In this document: piece by piece, positions 1 to 11,344 of the stretch
How the letters are laid out: every line of letters starts with the position of its first letter
Position numbering within the stretch: position 1 is the first letter of the stretch
NCBI GenBank assembly: GCA_023897205.1
Contig: JAHWDD010000001.1
Span: forward strand, 5,642,001 to 5,706,000
From: Exophiala sp. HKRS030
Taxonomy: Eukaryota; Ascomycota; Eurotiomycetes; Chaetothyriales; Herpotrichiellaceae
DNA length: 64,000 bases
Reading direction: 5' to 3'
Made by a program: the position numbers and the translations under genes
The notes under the pieces: generated by a model
What the model was told of the DNA's origin: nothing
Databases searched by the model: none
Seen by the model: the letters and a program-made list of their open reading frames with translations, nothing else

Positions 1-43
1 GTGGCTTTTTTGAGGGTTTCTGTTTCTGAGTGTGAGAGGTTGT

Positions 44-811
44 TCAACGACCGATGTTAACGCGTGGTGTATCTCGTTGAGGAATCGGTGTGAACGTATT
101 GCGTTCCCTCAGACGATCGATCCATGGTTTCACCAGGGCCCAACCCAGGAGACCGGCTGTAGCGAAGATGAAGACCACAACCACTGTCTCGTCCTTGAGA
201 GAGTCACGTTCTGTAAGATATATTGTTAGTGCGCGACATTGGGTACTTTTGGGGTACTTTGGGGAACAAAACATACGAAAACATGTAGTGAATACGTCCT
301 CCTCTGTTGCGTCCTTGCATATGGGGAGGTTGTAGTCGAGACAGAAAGCCCTCGTGCAGTCGGAGCAGCTGAGTTTGCGATTTCTATGTGGTCGGCCCGG
401 AGGGGGTGGCGGTGGGTGGTCATTGGCATCGTCTCCGTCGTCGACGGCCACGGTGGTTGAAGTGGTGGTTGTGGAAGCGGCCGTCAACGAAGACGACGAC
501 GACGATGGTGACGATAGCGGATCATCTTTTGCTGCTGCGCCTTCTGCATCGTCTGTGTCTCTTTTGTGTGACCAGCCAGGTACCGGTGAGGCTACTTCTG
601 CATAGTCACCCGGGGATCTTATGTCTAGACTGTGGAATTGGCTGGCTCTTCGTGAGGGCGGAGGAGGGTTGAGCGCGATAATGGTACTATTGTTGAAGCA
701 GATGCATTTGCAAAAGGAGGTTGCGGCGGATTTGGCGCCGAGGGATGGCTGAAACAGGGCGACGAGGACGAACAGGAGGAACGATAGGTGAGAGGTGGAA
801 AACAATCGCAT
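44..811 (-). CDS. Conserved cysteine-rich single-pass membrane protein, function unknown
   Basis: Two exons on the minus strand: 811..277 and 210..44. The 66-bp intron (276..211) has a GTATGT donor, a CACTAAC branch site and a CAG acceptor. Splicing removes 22 codons and restores the junction TTCFQRDS. The start is the Met at 811, directly before a clear signal peptide (RLFSTSHLSFLLFVLVALF). An in-frame Met lies upstream at 937, but starting there would bury the signal peptide. The order is signal peptide, a CKCICF cysteine patch, a low-complexity Ser/Thr/Asp and proline-rich middle, a second cysteine block (CSDCTRAFCLDYNLPIC), one membrane span (VVVVFIFATAGLLGWALV) and a short basic tail. 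I recognise the cysteine blocks as conserved in filamentous fungi but know no function. The layout fits a type I membrane protein of the secretory pathway. It is divergent from the TMEM135-like gene. Confidence 0.72.
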   Translation of the reverse strand: MRLFSTSHLSFLLFVLVALFQPSLGAKSAATSFCKCICFNNSTIIALNPPPPSRRASQFHSLDIRSPGDYAEVASPVPGWSHKRDTDDAEGAAAKDDPLSSPSSSSSSLTAASTTTTSTTVAVDDGDDANDHPPPPPPGRPHRNRKLSCSDCTRAFCLDYNLPICKDATEEDVFTTCFRMFCSPKYPKSTQCRALTIYLTERDSLKDETVVVVFIFATAGLLGWALVKPWIDRLRERNTFTPIPQRDTPRVNIGR

Positions 812-1228
812 CGTGGGAGGTTCTCGAGTGGTTGTGTTCTTGTAGTACTCCTTGTTCAACTTACATGTCAAGTTGTTGAAGGCTGCGGATGAGATTGCGG
901 TTAACAAATCACAAACTCGAACGTAGAGGATCAACACGGTGGATCAAATCATGTGGATTTGTTCTCTTTCTCCTCCACATTGTCATCGTCCTTTCTCCCC
1001 CACATGTTTCGTTAGCAAAGAGACCGAGGCATCCTCCCTCCTCCACTAACATAACAACCCGAATCTGAGAAGCTCATCATCATCATCATTTTTGTCTTGT
1101 CCACCTGGCTCTCTTTCTGCTACAAGCTACAACTTTCGCACAACTTGAAAACTCCATAATGGGATTGAGTCTCTAATCAGCGGCCATCGTCCACGTGTCG
1201 GTCAACCATCTTATCGAAGGTGTTGGCC
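812..1228. promoter_or_regulatory. Divergent promoter region with a CAT microsatellite
   Basis: This 417-bp spacer separates two divergently transcribed genes and must hold both promoters. It is pyrimidine-rich on the plus strand from about 960 to 1130 and carries a short (CAT)n run at about 1075-1089. I see no convincing TATA box or recognisable operator. Confidence 0.5.
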
Positions 1229-2878
1229 ATGGCGGTCCATTCAACCCCTGTTCGCTTCATGTTGAACGAGCGCGAAGTCGCGCTATTGCGCAAATGTCTA
1301 TCTCTGAAATCATCCAAATCAGATTCTGCCACCATTGCCGAAAAATCAAATCCAAACTCCAACGCGCCTCTACTACGAGAACGGGATGATCACAATGCAG
1401 CGGCGTTTCGCTCTGCCACGCGTGTTTTCCTGCTCACGTTCGGGTCCCTTCGTGGGGTCGACGCACTCCTAGGATATCTATCGGCTCGTCAGTCCCCGAC
1501 GGCCACCCGCTCGAGGAAACCACTCGTCGCGTCCAAGTTCAAACTGGCCCTGTCGTTATCGTCACTTCTCTACCTGCATTCGATGTTGTATCGCATCTTG
1601 TCCCGCCTAAGGCTCCGACTGTTGCACGAAAAGGTGCGAAACATCGGCGAGCGGTACCCGAGAATATACGCGGCGCTCACCTCACGCATCGCCCCGGCGG
1701 TCGGAGCGAGCCTGTCGGGCCTCGCGCTGGGCATCTGTCCCGCCGACCAACTGCGCATCTCTCTGGTGATATACGTAGCCTGTAGGGCCTTGGAGATTGG
1801 CTACGCCGCCATCGAACACACGAAACTGGTCAGGACCTACAAGCCGAGCTGGATGGGGAGCTGGCTTCTCTTTTCCCTTTCCCAGGGTCAACTGCTTCAC
1901 GCTTTTGTGTTTGATCGGGACTGTTTCCCTCCCGCGTACGGGTCTTTCATTCTCGGGTACACGCCGGAGTACATTCAGCGACGACCGGCGAGCCTGTCGC
2001 CCAAGGTGGCATGGCCTTCCTCGGACGACATCGCCGACGCGTTGGCTCAGATGGCGAGACTAAAATGGCCCGCGTTTACTTCGCCCATTCTGAACCCGAA
2101 CAGGGCCAACACCCTGCCTCCCGGGATCGATCCCATCATCTCACCCATCACTTCTTGTGCGCATCCGGCCATCTCGAAGTTGTCGTGTGCGCTGATCCAC
2201 CCGTCCGATCCGTCCTGTTTCCTGGCCTATCTGCGTCAGAACCTGCTCGCTTTCCCCAAGCTGGCGCGCTTTTACGCCATGTACTACGGAGCATTTTCGC
2301 TGCTTCACGTCAAGAAGATGATCCATGATCCCGTCGCGTCACTCAACAGGCTCTCGGAGTCCATCCTGCGCTCAACGTTGGCTATTTCGGGATCCATCGG
2401 TGTCGCGTGGGGCAGCATCTGTCTGTTCCAGGCACTCTTGCCTCGTGCCGTGGTGCCCAAATTTCGGTTCTTCCTGGGTGGGTTTTTGGGGGGCATGTTT
2501 CAGCTATTCGATCGCACTCCGGCTGGACACATGGCGTCGCTGTACACGGCGAGAACGAGCGTCGATTCGCTCTGGAAGGTCGGGGTCAAGCACAGGTGGT
2601 GGAAGGGAATTCGCGGGGGCGACGTTTGGTTGTTTGTTGCCGCGTTGGGCTTGGTCAATGTCGTATACGATCTGGGCAAGGATACCGCTGCAGGCAAAGA
2701 CTCGGCGATGACGCTGATCAAGATTCTTCGTGGTGAGATTGAAGTTGGACTTCCGCAGAAGAAGAAGGAGGAAGAGGAGGAGGAAGAAGTCAAAAAGGTC
2801 GAGGGTGTAAAGAGCGAAGAGGTACAAACTGACGATGTGAAGAATGAAGAAGTACAGACTCAGGAGGTCGTGCTGTGA
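1229..2878 (+). CDS. TMEM135-like multipass membrane protein
   Basis: A single uninterrupted frame of 549 residues. The ATG at 1229 is chosen because the codon opening the frame nine bases upstream is GTG, which is not used to start fungal nuclear genes. The protein has several hydrophobic segments. Its central part (ASLSGLALGICPADQLR, then ALEIGYAAIEH) and C-terminal part (FFLGGFLGGMFQLFDR, then TARTSVDSLWKVG) resemble the fungal TMEM135/PXMP-related integral membrane family. Members in animals are linked to mitochondrial and peroxisomal dynamics; the fungal proteins are uncharacterised. The last 40 residues are a highly charged Glu/Lys tail with repeated EEVQT motifs. Assignment is from motif memory, so the family call is moderate and no transport or enzymatic role is claimed. 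Confidence 0.72.
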   Translation: MAVHSTPVRFMLNEREVALLRKCLSLKSSKSDSATIAEKSNPNSNAPLLRERDDHNAAAFRSATRVFLLTFGSLRGVDALLGYLSARQSPTATRSRKPLVASKFKLALSLSSLLYLHSMLYRILSRLRLRLLHEKVRNIGERYPRIYAALTSRIAPAVGASLSGLALGICPADQLRISLVIYVACRALEIGYAAIEHTKLVRTYKPSWMGSWLLFSLSQGQLLHAFVFDRDCFPPAYGSFILGYTPEYIQRRPASLSPKVAWPSSDDIADALAQMARLKWPAFTSPILNPNRANTLPPGIDPIISPITSCAHPAISKLSCALIHPSDPSCFLAYLRQNLLAFPKLARFYAMYYGAFSLLHVKKMIHDPVASLNRLSESILRSTLAISGSIGVAWGSICLFQALLPRAVVPKFRFFLGGFLGGMFQLFDRTPAGHMASLYTARTSVDSLWKVGVKHRWWKGIRGGDVWLFVAALGLVNVVYDLGKDTAAGKDSAMTLIKILRGEIEVGLPQKKKEEEEEEEVKKVEGVKSEEVQTDDVKNEEVQTQEVVL

Positions 2879-3429
2879 TGATTTACATCAAGAATTCTTC
2901 AGGAGCAGAGGCCGCTGGGGCCACAAAGGTGCCACGTATCGTCGTTGCGTTGATGAGGTCTACAAGGTTCAATCGTGAATAGAGAGAACATTTTGAGGTT
3001 ATATACGAAGTCACAAATTATCTCGGAGACGATGGTATACTTGCTCAAGGCTTTTCATTGCTTCGCAATCGCCGTTGGGCGTAGGGTCTCTGACGGAGGT
3101 GAGAAAGCATCATGTAGTCGAAAGAATCATCAAAATTGAGGCGCAGACTGTGTTCTTATTTCCTTTGTCTCCCTCAGGCGTTGACGATCAGGTCTTGTAA
3201 GCCGTACTCTTTCGGTTCCTGGTGAGTGACACCTCGAGGATCCGTGGTTGGCTGTATCATCTCGGGAACTGTACAGTAAGTTGAGGGGAGATGTCGGCAG
3301 GAAATCCGGGAAAAAGAACATTTAGTAGTCGAGATATTCCAACACTATCACGTTCTACATCCAACCCTGCCAGAGGATTAACTCTTTTGAAATATTTGGT
3401 CAAGTATCTGGCATGCCGGAAATCCTGTA
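2879..3429. other. Intergenic, 551 bp
   Basis: This stretch holds the 3' flank of the TMEM135-like gene and the 5' flank of the MCT-like transporter gene. No repeat, RNA gene or long conserved frame was seen. Confidence 0.5.
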
Positions 3430-4989
3430 ATGGGCACCGATCATGTCGAAGAAGCGACCTCACAACAAGAACGACCCGTTCCTTTGCAAGAGGGGAATGT
3501 TTGGCTATCAGCGCAAACATCAGAAGAGGATATTGCACAACCACCAGACGGAGGATATGGATGGGTATGTTTGGCATGTTGTTTCGCCTCGAATTGTTTC
3601 ACTTGGGGCATTGTCTCTGTAAGTTTCATTCGAATCTGTGTCTGTATGTACTGTACATTTTCGACAACCACACGATTGTTCGCCAATCACACAAAAACAC
3701 CATCATGGAATCCATAGAGTTACGGCGTCTTTCTCTCGTACTATCTCACCAATAAAATCTTCTCCGAGTCAACACCTCTAGACTATGCGTTCATCGGAAG
3801 TCTCAATTTCGGCGTGGCGATGGTCGTCGCGCCATTGGTCACCCGGCTCGTCCGTTCCTTCAGTATCAGGCCGGTCATGTTGATCGGCGCCGTCATGTTC
3901 GGAGGGGGTTACATCTCGGCCTCTTTCGCCACTCGGATCTGGCATCTGTACCTCTCCCAGGGGACGCTGGTCGGGTTGGGCGTCGGGTTCATCTACGTAC
4001 CCAGCATCGCCGTGCTGTCATCAATGGTTCGAGAGGCGGAGAAGTCTCGCCAACGGTATCAGCGCGGCAGGGTCGGGAATCGGTGGCTTGTCGTTCTCCT
4101 TCGCCACCGGCGCCATGATTGACAATCTCGGCGTCGCGTGGGCTCTGAGGATTACAGGAATTTGTGGTCTCGTTGCCAATTTGTTGTCCGCCATCTTCAT
4201 TCGAGATCGCAACAACATCATCCGGCCGAAACAACACCCTTTCGACGCGAGTCTCTTGAGACGTCTCGACGTGGTCTTGCTTCTGTTATGGGCGTTCCTG
4301 AGCATGCTGGGATATATTGCGTTGCTTTACTCACTCTCAGACTTTGCCTTGTCGATTGGACTTTCCAGACAACGAGCCACTCAAGTGGCTGCGTTTTTGA
4401 ACATGGGAACCGCAATCGGTCGTCCATTCATCGGCGTCGCGAGCGATCGTCTGGGTAGGTTTGGTGTCGCCACGACCTTGACCTTCGTCTGTGGTCTCGC
4501 CTGTCTGGTCATTTGGATCCAAGCATCTTCATTTGGTGTCACAGTCTTTTTTGGCATTTTGAGCGGAGGTATTCTAGGTGTCTTTTGGATGGTAAGTTTT
4601 AGATCTGCGGTCCTACGAGAGAAGAAAGAGTTATGTTCTAATGTTGTGATGGTCTAGACCATCGCACCCCTGTGTGTCGAAGTGGCAGGGTTGAAACAAC
4701 TACTTTCACTTCTTTCACTGTCCTGGCTGTCTGTTGTTCTGCCGACCACGTGTAAGAAGTTCCCAAGCCTTGCTCGCGCAAATAACAAGGTCATCATCAA
4801 GTCTCATCATCAAGTATAGTCTCCGAGGTCATTGCCTTGTATATTCGAAGACCAGGCCATCCACGACCGTATCTGTACACCCAACTGTTTTGTGGCGTCT
4901 GTTATGTTTGTGCAAGCTGCAGTTTGTGGACCGTGCGAATCATCTGTCGACGAAGGCAGCGAATTTTTGCTGCTGTCGATAATCATTGA
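3430..4989 (+). CDS. Monocarboxylate-transporter-like MFS protein, frameshifted
   Basis: Exons 3430..3618, 3718..4591, 4658..4751 and 4820..4989, all with GT-AG introns. Joined segments read as a fungal MCT (MCH-like) major facilitator. It has the N-terminal signature PDGGYGWVC before helix 1, then WGIVS joined to SYGVFLSYYL, a long 12-helix body, APLCVEVAGL near the end of helix 10-11, and a basic C-terminal tail. Such proteins carry monocarboxylates or similar anions across the plasma membrane or organelle membranes; the substrate here is unknown. The gene is not intact as read: near 4018-4022 the frame shifts by one base between ...YVPSIAVLS and QWFERRRSLANG, which are contiguous in family members. 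No intron can bridge this. It is either a sequencing/assembly error or a recent loss of function, since everything else is well preserved. Confidence 0.72.
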
Positions 4990-5307
4990 GGTGAATAGGT
5001 CGTCAAACCAATTGTTGGCTGGTCCATGAATTGACCACTGATACCGTCCAATCGGTTGTGGAAGATCTCCATTACAGGCAACCATCATTTCCACCAAGTC
5101 AACAAGGGTCCTTCCATTTCACTATACTAGAACAAATCCGAATACGAACAGCTTAAATCGAAGCACAATGATTGAGGTTCGTATTTTCTTCGACAGGCAC
5201 CAACGTTTTATTCCTTGACATTGGAAGGGACGAATGATTTAAACCGCCAAACTACCTCCATGTGGAGGCTCATTTGTTTGGTCTTCACCGTTTAGGTCTT
5301 CTCTACC
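4990..5307. other. Intergenic, 318 bp
   Basis: This is the 3' flank of the MCT-like gene and promoter of the FAD monooxygenase, which lies in the same orientation. No specific element was recognised. Confidence 0.45.
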
Positions 5308-7267
5308 ATGACGAAGATTATCATAATCGGAGGTGGTATCTCAGGGTTGAGTAGCTACCTTTTCCTACACAAGCATCTACTTTCTTCACCCTCGCACGCG
5401 AATTACGATATACGGATCTACGACTCTTATGATATCACTGCATCCATCATTTCGGGGTTACACAATGGTACTTCAGAGCCAACAACAGATGTCGAGCAAG
5501 ATAGTTCCAAAAAATCTTCGATCTCTCCTACCACCATAGGAGGTGCAATCGGGATCTCGAAAAACGGGTTGAACGTCCTTTCTCGTCTTGGTGACACCGA
5601 GTCATCAATACACAATCCCCTGACGCAAACAATCAGTCGTGGTCATCCAATCCAATCCTGGGATATCAATACAGCACGAGGGTTCAAACTTGCGAGCATC
5701 AAGACGACTGGCTCTGATACGAAACATGAGGATAATGACGGGGACATTACTACTGTGAGTAGTAGTGACACGTCTACCATGGTCATGATAGCACGACAAG
5801 TGTTTGTCGAGATTCTTTACGATCAATTCAAGCACGTCGCTCCGACCATGGACATTTTACAACACAAAAGGGTCGTCGATGTCGTTGTTGGAGATGAAGT
5901 AACGCCGAACATTGTCAAATTTGAGGACGGCAGTCAAGAAGAGGCAGATCTCGTCATAGGAGCCGATGGGTTGCGGAGCGTTCTGAGAAAGGCCATTTTT
6001 GAGTCCCACAAGCCTGTAAACTGCCAGGATCATGAAGGTTCGGGCTGGGCTCGTTCTTGGGTTGAATGGTTGTCGTCGTTCGGCAAAGTCAAACGACAAG
6101 ACGAAAACAAGGTCAAATGTGACTATGTCACGCCACATTACGAGTAAGTCTTCGGTCTTCCTCACGCAAAGTCTGTTTGTCTGTATACCTCCTCTGGTCT
6201 TACTGTTGGGGCGCTCTTTCAACCATACGATATGTACATCCTGACACAGTCTTCAAAGAGGTCTAGTCGGAGTGGGTGGATTCGTCCCTTCTTCGATACT
6301 AAAGTCAACCGGACACAAACCCGAAAGTATGTCGATTGTTTTTGGACCGAATGGGTTTTTCGGGTACGGATATCTAACATCCGCTACGAATAAATCCGAC
6401 AAAAATGCTGCACATGGCATTCAAGAAGGCCCCCTGGCAGGATGGTGGTCGACATTTTCTTCCAATGACCCGTATCCATTCCACACGACGGCAGAGGATA
6501 CACAAGGTCGACACGATGTCAATGATGGCGATCAAAGCAATCGATCCAACCGCATATTCGATCCTACTCTCGCTCTAAAGTCGTTGGTATCCCGACAGTC
6601 GACCTGGAAGAATAAGTCTGTGGTGGCGATCGTGAAATATATACAGAATTCATACGAAGGACATTCGAGTCGACTCAAATCTGGCACTTCATCTAGTAGA
6701 GACGAGTCTGACGGCACGAGGGTCGACACAGATCCATCATCATCATCGTCATCGTCAAACTTTGGTCTGTTACAGACGAGTTTTCCAACCTATACCACCC
6801 CGGAACTTCCACACTGGCACGTCGGTGGTCGGGTCGTGTTGATCGGTGACGCCGCACACGCTTTACAACCTAGTTCGGGTCAAGGTGCGTCTCAAGCTCT
6901 GGAAGATTCCGAAACTTTGGCTTTGGTGTTGGAACATTTTATGTCCTCGTCGTCTTCGTCCACCACTACGACTACAACACAACCAACGAATACAAATTCG
7001 ACCGCTTCTTCGTATTGTTCCAAGGCGATCGAAAAAGCTTTGGTAATGTTCGAAACCGTACGAAAACCAAGAGTTCACGCGATATACGAATACTCGCAAA
7101 GAATGAGTCGGATGAAAACCGACATGGGTTTCGTCATGGAGTGGATCATGTATTTCATGATTTGGGTCACGTCGTTCCTCAATCAGTCTCAGTCGTACAA
7201 TGATGAGCTGTTGGAGTACGACTTGCCGAAAGTTGTGAGGGAGAGTATCGAGTCAGGCCTGACTTGA
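5308..7267 (+). CDS. FAD-dependent monooxygenase (class A flavoprotein hydroxylase type)
   Basis: Exon 1 is 5308..6143 and exon 2 begins at about 6259. A CAG acceptor ending at 6249 is equally in frame and would add three residues, so the acceptor is uncertain. The N-terminus is a Rossmann dinucleotide fold (IIIIGGGISGLSSYLF). A DG-type motif follows in the middle (VIGADGLRSVLRK), then the second FAD/ribityl-binding motif (LIGDAAHALQPSSGQGASQALEDSETLALVL). These are the three hallmarks of para-hydroxybenzoate-hydroxylase-type flavoproteins, which use NAD(P)H and O2 to hydroxylate aromatic or related substrates. The protein of about 614 residues is longer than usual because of Ser/Asp/Thr-rich insertions (around 5485-5530 and 6690-6765, and a Ser/Thr run at about 6945-7010). 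Substrate cannot be told from sequence. Confidence 0.83.
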
Positions 7268-7569
7268 CGACAAACGTTCGAAGAGGTCGGATGAGGAGGA
7301 AGAGGAGGCGAAGCATTGACAGGATTGTAATTGCTGGATGAAGTCCACAAGCAGGATGAGATGGAGGAGAAAAGTTTCTGCCATTACAACTTGTAATGTA
7401 TCATGGACCACGCCACTCAATCACATTACTGTAATCAATCAAATGTTTCTTTTTTGGATGTTGTTTCGAGATCAATATACAACGGTCATTTTAGTACCCA
7501 ACACCAAACACCTAAGATGTTTACATTGACAATGTACAATGTACATACTTCGTACGCACATGCCATGAA
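7268..7569. other. Convergent intergenic spacer, 302 bp
   Basis: This spacer separates the 3' ends of the FAD monooxygenase (+) and the four-pass membrane protein gene (-). It is purine-rich just after the monooxygenase stop. No element was recognised. Confidence 0.4.
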
Positions 7570-8654
7570 TCAGACAACACTACCAGGTTGGAGGGACGGT
7601 TCGTGGGCCTTCCTCCTGACCTTTTCGACCAAAGTCTCGTCGGGGTTTTGGTCGGTCAAATCCAAACCCAATTCCCGCTCGTGGGATTTTTGTACACGAC
7701 GAAGGAGACAGAAATTGTAGAGTGAAAACAGTCCACCTCCGATACCGACGCATGAACCCGTGACGATGGCGGTGATTTTGGCCGTCACACTCCACACACC
7801 ATGTTGGGCAGTGTAGACGTTGACAAGAGTGGTGACTAGACCGGCGACCGAGTTCAGAGTTACTGGCCTAGAAGAACTTGTGAGTTTCTGTCCGAGAAAC
7901 ACGATACAAGAGAAGACGACGAAGGAAAGACTCCAGGAAGTGAAACATACATGAAGATCTTGTTCACCAACCAAACGTAATTATACCTCCACAACCACCA
8001 AAGCCATAGACACAATACCGTACCCACGACGCAAAACGATCCAGAAAGCCAAAGCAATCCAATATTGGCGATCGAATGAGCAATGGCATGTGCGACTTGG
8101 TTATTGTCGTCGTTGTCACTGTCGGCGTCTCGAAAAGCCTTGGATTCTTTAAACGTGGTGAAGGTTCCCGGGACAACGAGGAATCCGGCGAGAATGATCC
8201 AGGTACCCAAACTGGACAAGATATTGTACATGCGCGGAATCTCGTCGAGATGCAAAAGCATTTCCATGTACCGTGTAGGTTGGGAAGGGACACGGGCAAG
8301 CGGTGGTCTTCGACTCGTTCCTCCTTCTTTTACTGTAGTCGATGTATCGGTCCGCTTTGGTTTTGGCATGCTTGTGTCTTTGTTGTCTTTCGATTTCGAT
8401 TTCGATTTCATCTTTGTGTCGGTGTTGGTGCTCGTGTCGATAGGCTCTCGAATCGTAAATAGTCTGGATGGTTTCATCTTGGTGGTTGTTGATGTTGGAG
8501 TGTCAGGATCCCATGATGATATTGACGGCAACGATGTATGAAGTGGTTCTGCTCTTTTGAGTACAAAGTTGTCCGTCACAGTATGTCTTGACCCATCAGA
8601 TCGACTTGTAGATGAAGTATTTGGGTCGGATTGATGATTTTTGTTTTTGAACAT
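7570..8654 (-). CDS. Conserved four-pass membrane protein, function unknown
   Basis: Two exons on the minus strand, 8654..7951 and 7867..7570. They are joined across an 83-bp intron (7950..7868, GTATGT donor, CTAG acceptor) that yields KIFM-PVTLNSVAGL. The 333-residue product starts with a disordered, Ser/Thr/Lys-rich cytoplasmic region of about 120 residues. Four hydrophobic segments follow: TWIILAGFLVVPGTF, NIGLLWLSGSFCVVGTVLCL, the NSVAGLVTTLVNVY region, and ITAIVTGSCVGIGGGLFSLY. It ends in a short charged tail. The membrane part looks conserved in ascomycetes, but I cannot attach a named family or role. It is convergent with the FAD monooxygenase. Confidence 0.72.
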
Positions 8655-9708
8655 GATGAGGTATTACGGTATGAAGGGATATGCGTGCGACAAAGGAAAT
8701 ATCACAGAGAGGAGAGCGTAGAAAAAGAAAATGAAAATGAAGATTCGGCGTTTCATCCAAAGGTCAACAAGGAACAAGTTAGATATGTATATTCTGATGC
8801 ATGTATCCTTGACACAGTCATGGCCGCAACCCACTCAGAAAGAACTGCAAGACAAAGAAAGCAAGAAAATCGTCAGGACAATCCCTCAACTCAAAGACAT
8901 CCCCCTGATTCTTCAGATCAGGTCCTCGTTGACAAAATGACTGGATGAAAATTCAACAAAGAACAAGTTTTGGATAACCAGACGAACAAAAAGCTAGTGT
9001 AAGATGCAACAAAAACCACGACGCTTGCCGCCGGGGGAAAGCGAGCGGTTAAAAGAACAAGGGGCGATGCAAGGTGACGCAGATGGACTGGACAATCGGT
9101 GCTCTGTACAGTACGATCTTGTAAATAGTACATCAATCGAGCGAACCAAGTCGCTTAGCGTATGAAACCGTCGGGAACATGTTGACCACTGGTGACCGCA
9201 GAAGATGTAAGAAGAGTCGCTGGAGAGCGTCGGTTATTCGGTTGCTTGGTGTTGAGTTGAAGCGACACAGAAACCTGAAACTTGAGACTTGAAACTTGGA
9301 ATTAATACATCTGTTCATCTCTCTGCATTCCCACGCTGAATATATCAAGAACAGTTAAAATCACATAGATTCAATCTTCGAAAATGGTGTACAAATTCCC
9401 ACCCAGTGCGAATAAATGATAAACATCTACAAAATAATAATCGTAGAGTACGGAAACTCCATATATTGACACGGAATGAGAACAAGCGCCTTGGCCGCGG
9501 TACTGAGTACTGAGTAACTCGGCATTTATGGATCACCGCTGGCTGCTTACGATTGTGTTGCACCTCATGTATTGGGCGCCTGAGGTTCCGCACCACCACC
9601 GAGTAAGTCGACGGAATGGGGATTGATTCATCAGAAAGACATACCAAGTGAAAACAAACACTCGTGACTCGTTGCAACCTTGATCAACTATCACTGTGAC
9701 GGTCGAAC
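8655..9708. other. Intergenic, about 1.05 kb
   Basis: This region carries the divergent promoters of the four-pass membrane protein gene (-) and amidohydrolase 1 (+). It is A-rich near 8690-8760 and contains a short TACTGAGTACTGAGTAA direct repeat near 9500. No coding potential beyond short random frames, and no RNA gene was recognised. Confidence 0.45.
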
Positions 9709-11316
9709 ATGTCTCAATCAAATTCTTACTCGTCAATGACCCCGAAAAATGGCACGGCTTACATCAACGGAAGAATCTACACCGTCAACGAAGCCGCACC
9801 TTGGGCGGAAGCGTTCATAGTCGGACCAGACGGCACTTTTGGAGTCGTGGGTACCGACAAGGAAGTCAAAGCCAAAGCTCTCGAGGATGGTCTCGCCGTT
9901 TACGACCTCAGGGGTAAATTCATCATGCCGGGTATCCACGACGCTCACGTCCACATGCTTTTGGCCGGGGTGGGTATGACATCTCAGGCACTACTTCCGA
10001 CCCAAGGGTTGAACTCGACCAACGTCGCCGAATCCCTGGACCACGGTTCTTGCATGTGTAAATACGCCCACGTCAACCAGGATTGGCTCGTCGCCTGGGC
10101 GTACATGGTCGACGACTTCCACCGGGATGCCCTGGATAAAGAGTACCCTGACACGCCTGTAGTGATCCACGGGGGTGCCGGTCACAGCATGTTCCTCAAC
10201 ACCGAAGCCTTGAGGCGTGCGGGATACGACGTCGATTCCGAACCGGACGGTCAGGCCACGATGTACGTCAGGGACGAAGCGGGACGTTTGACCGGCCATG
10301 TGGCCGAGATGGGAATGAGCAAAGCGGCCAGGTCAATACCTCAACCGAGTCTGGGGCACGTCAAGCGCGCGTTGAGACACGCCCAGCACCAACTCCACCG
10401 GGCGGGAGTGACGAGTTGTCAGGAAGCGTCGGCGAATTCCATCATGCTTCACGCCCTGAAGGAACTCGACGCCGAAAAGGACTTGAAGTTGAACATGTAC
10501 ACCCACATCGTCTACGCCCCCGACTGGGTCGCCGAGGAAAGTGTTGAGTCGCTACACAAACTCATCGACGACGCGGCCGGGTTTCGGTCGGACCATGTCG
10601 ACACGCGATTCGTCAAGATCATCCTCGACGGGGTTCCTTTACCCCCGTACTACACCCAAGCCGGGTTCAACAAAGACGATGGCACGGTCGACGAGTCGAA
10701 ATTGTTCATTCTGAACGTGAAGGAGGCCGTGGCCGAATACGACGCCAGGGGGTTCACGATGAAGATTCACTGCACGGGGACCGGAGCCACCAAGCTCGCC
10801 CTGGACGCCTTCGACGCCGCGCGGAAAACCAACCCTCGGGGGCCGCGTCACGAAATCGCACACTCTTCGGGGGTCCGCGACGAGGACTTTGGACGGTACA
10901 AAACCCTAAACGTCACGGCTGAAATGTCCCCCGCTTTCTTCTTCGTCCACCCGGTCACGGCGGCGAGTGGTGGTCTCATGGACTGGAACTTCCCTCGCAT
11001 GATCGAGGCAGACGCCCACGTCACCATCGGGAGCGACTGGTGTGCCCCCAACGTGCCTGACCTGTTGCCCATCTTGGGAAACATCGTCGAGAGCGTCGGT
11101 GGTGGCGACAGAACCCTGGGCGCCGCCAGAATCTGCCGCATGTTGACGTTGGCCGGAGCCGAAGCGGTAGGCAAACAAAACGAGTTCGGTAGTGTCGAAC
11201 CCGGCAAGAAGGCAAATTTCATCGCCCTCAACAACGATTTGAGCAAAGCCGAATTCGAGGGTGTCAAGGTCCTGACGACGTGGTTTGAAGGTGAGATCGT
11301 ATACGAGGAAAACTAG
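9709..11316 (+). CDS. YtcJ-type metal-dependent amidohydrolase, paralog 1
   Basis: A single-exon gene of 535 residues belonging to the amidohydrolase superfamily (Amidohydro_3/YtcJ-like). The N-terminus has the small beta-sandwich strand typical of the family (GTAYINGRIYTVN). The metal-binding HDAHVH lies at residues 77-82, a histidine in KIHCTGTGA and another in RHEIAHSSG occur in the TIM barrel, and the catalytic aspartate lies in IGSDW at about residue 442. The C-terminus returns to the beta-sandwich (GSVEPGKKANFIALNND). These enzymes hydrolyse C-N or related bonds in amides, cyclic amides and similar compounds; the substrate here is unknown. There is no signal peptide, so it is probably cytosolic. 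It resembles the amidohydrolase at 16957 closely in motif order and length, so the two are paralogs. It converges on the AsnB-like gene with only 114 bp between stops. Confidence 0.87.
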   Translation: MSQSNSYSSMTPKNGTAYINGRIYTVNEAAPWAEAFIVGPDGTFGVVGTDKEVKAKALEDGLAVYDLRGKFIMPGIHDAHVHMLLAGVGMTSQALLPTQGLNSTNVAESLDHGSCMCKYAHVNQDWLVAWAYMVDDFHRDALDKEYPDTPVVIHGGAGHSMFLNTEALRRAGYDVDSEPDGQATMYVRDEAGRLTGHVAEMGMSKAARSIPQPSLGHVKRALRHAQHQLHRAGVTSCQEASANSIMLHALKELDAEKDLKLNMYTHIVYAPDWVAEESVESLHKLIDDAAGFRSDHVDTRFVKIILDGVPLPPYYTQAGFNKDDGTVDESKLFILNVKEAVAEYDARGFTMKIHCTGTGATKLALDAFDAARKTNPRGPRHEIAHSSGVRDEDFGRYKTLNVTAEMSPAFFFVHPVTAASGGLMDWNFPRMIEADAHVTIGSDWCAPNVPDLLPILGNIVESVGGGDRTLGAARICRMLTLAGAEAVGKQNEFGSVEPGKKANFIALNNDLSKAEFEGVKVLTTWFEGEIVYEEN

Positions 11317-11344
11317 GGTGTAGCATCTTGATCACGGCTGATAT

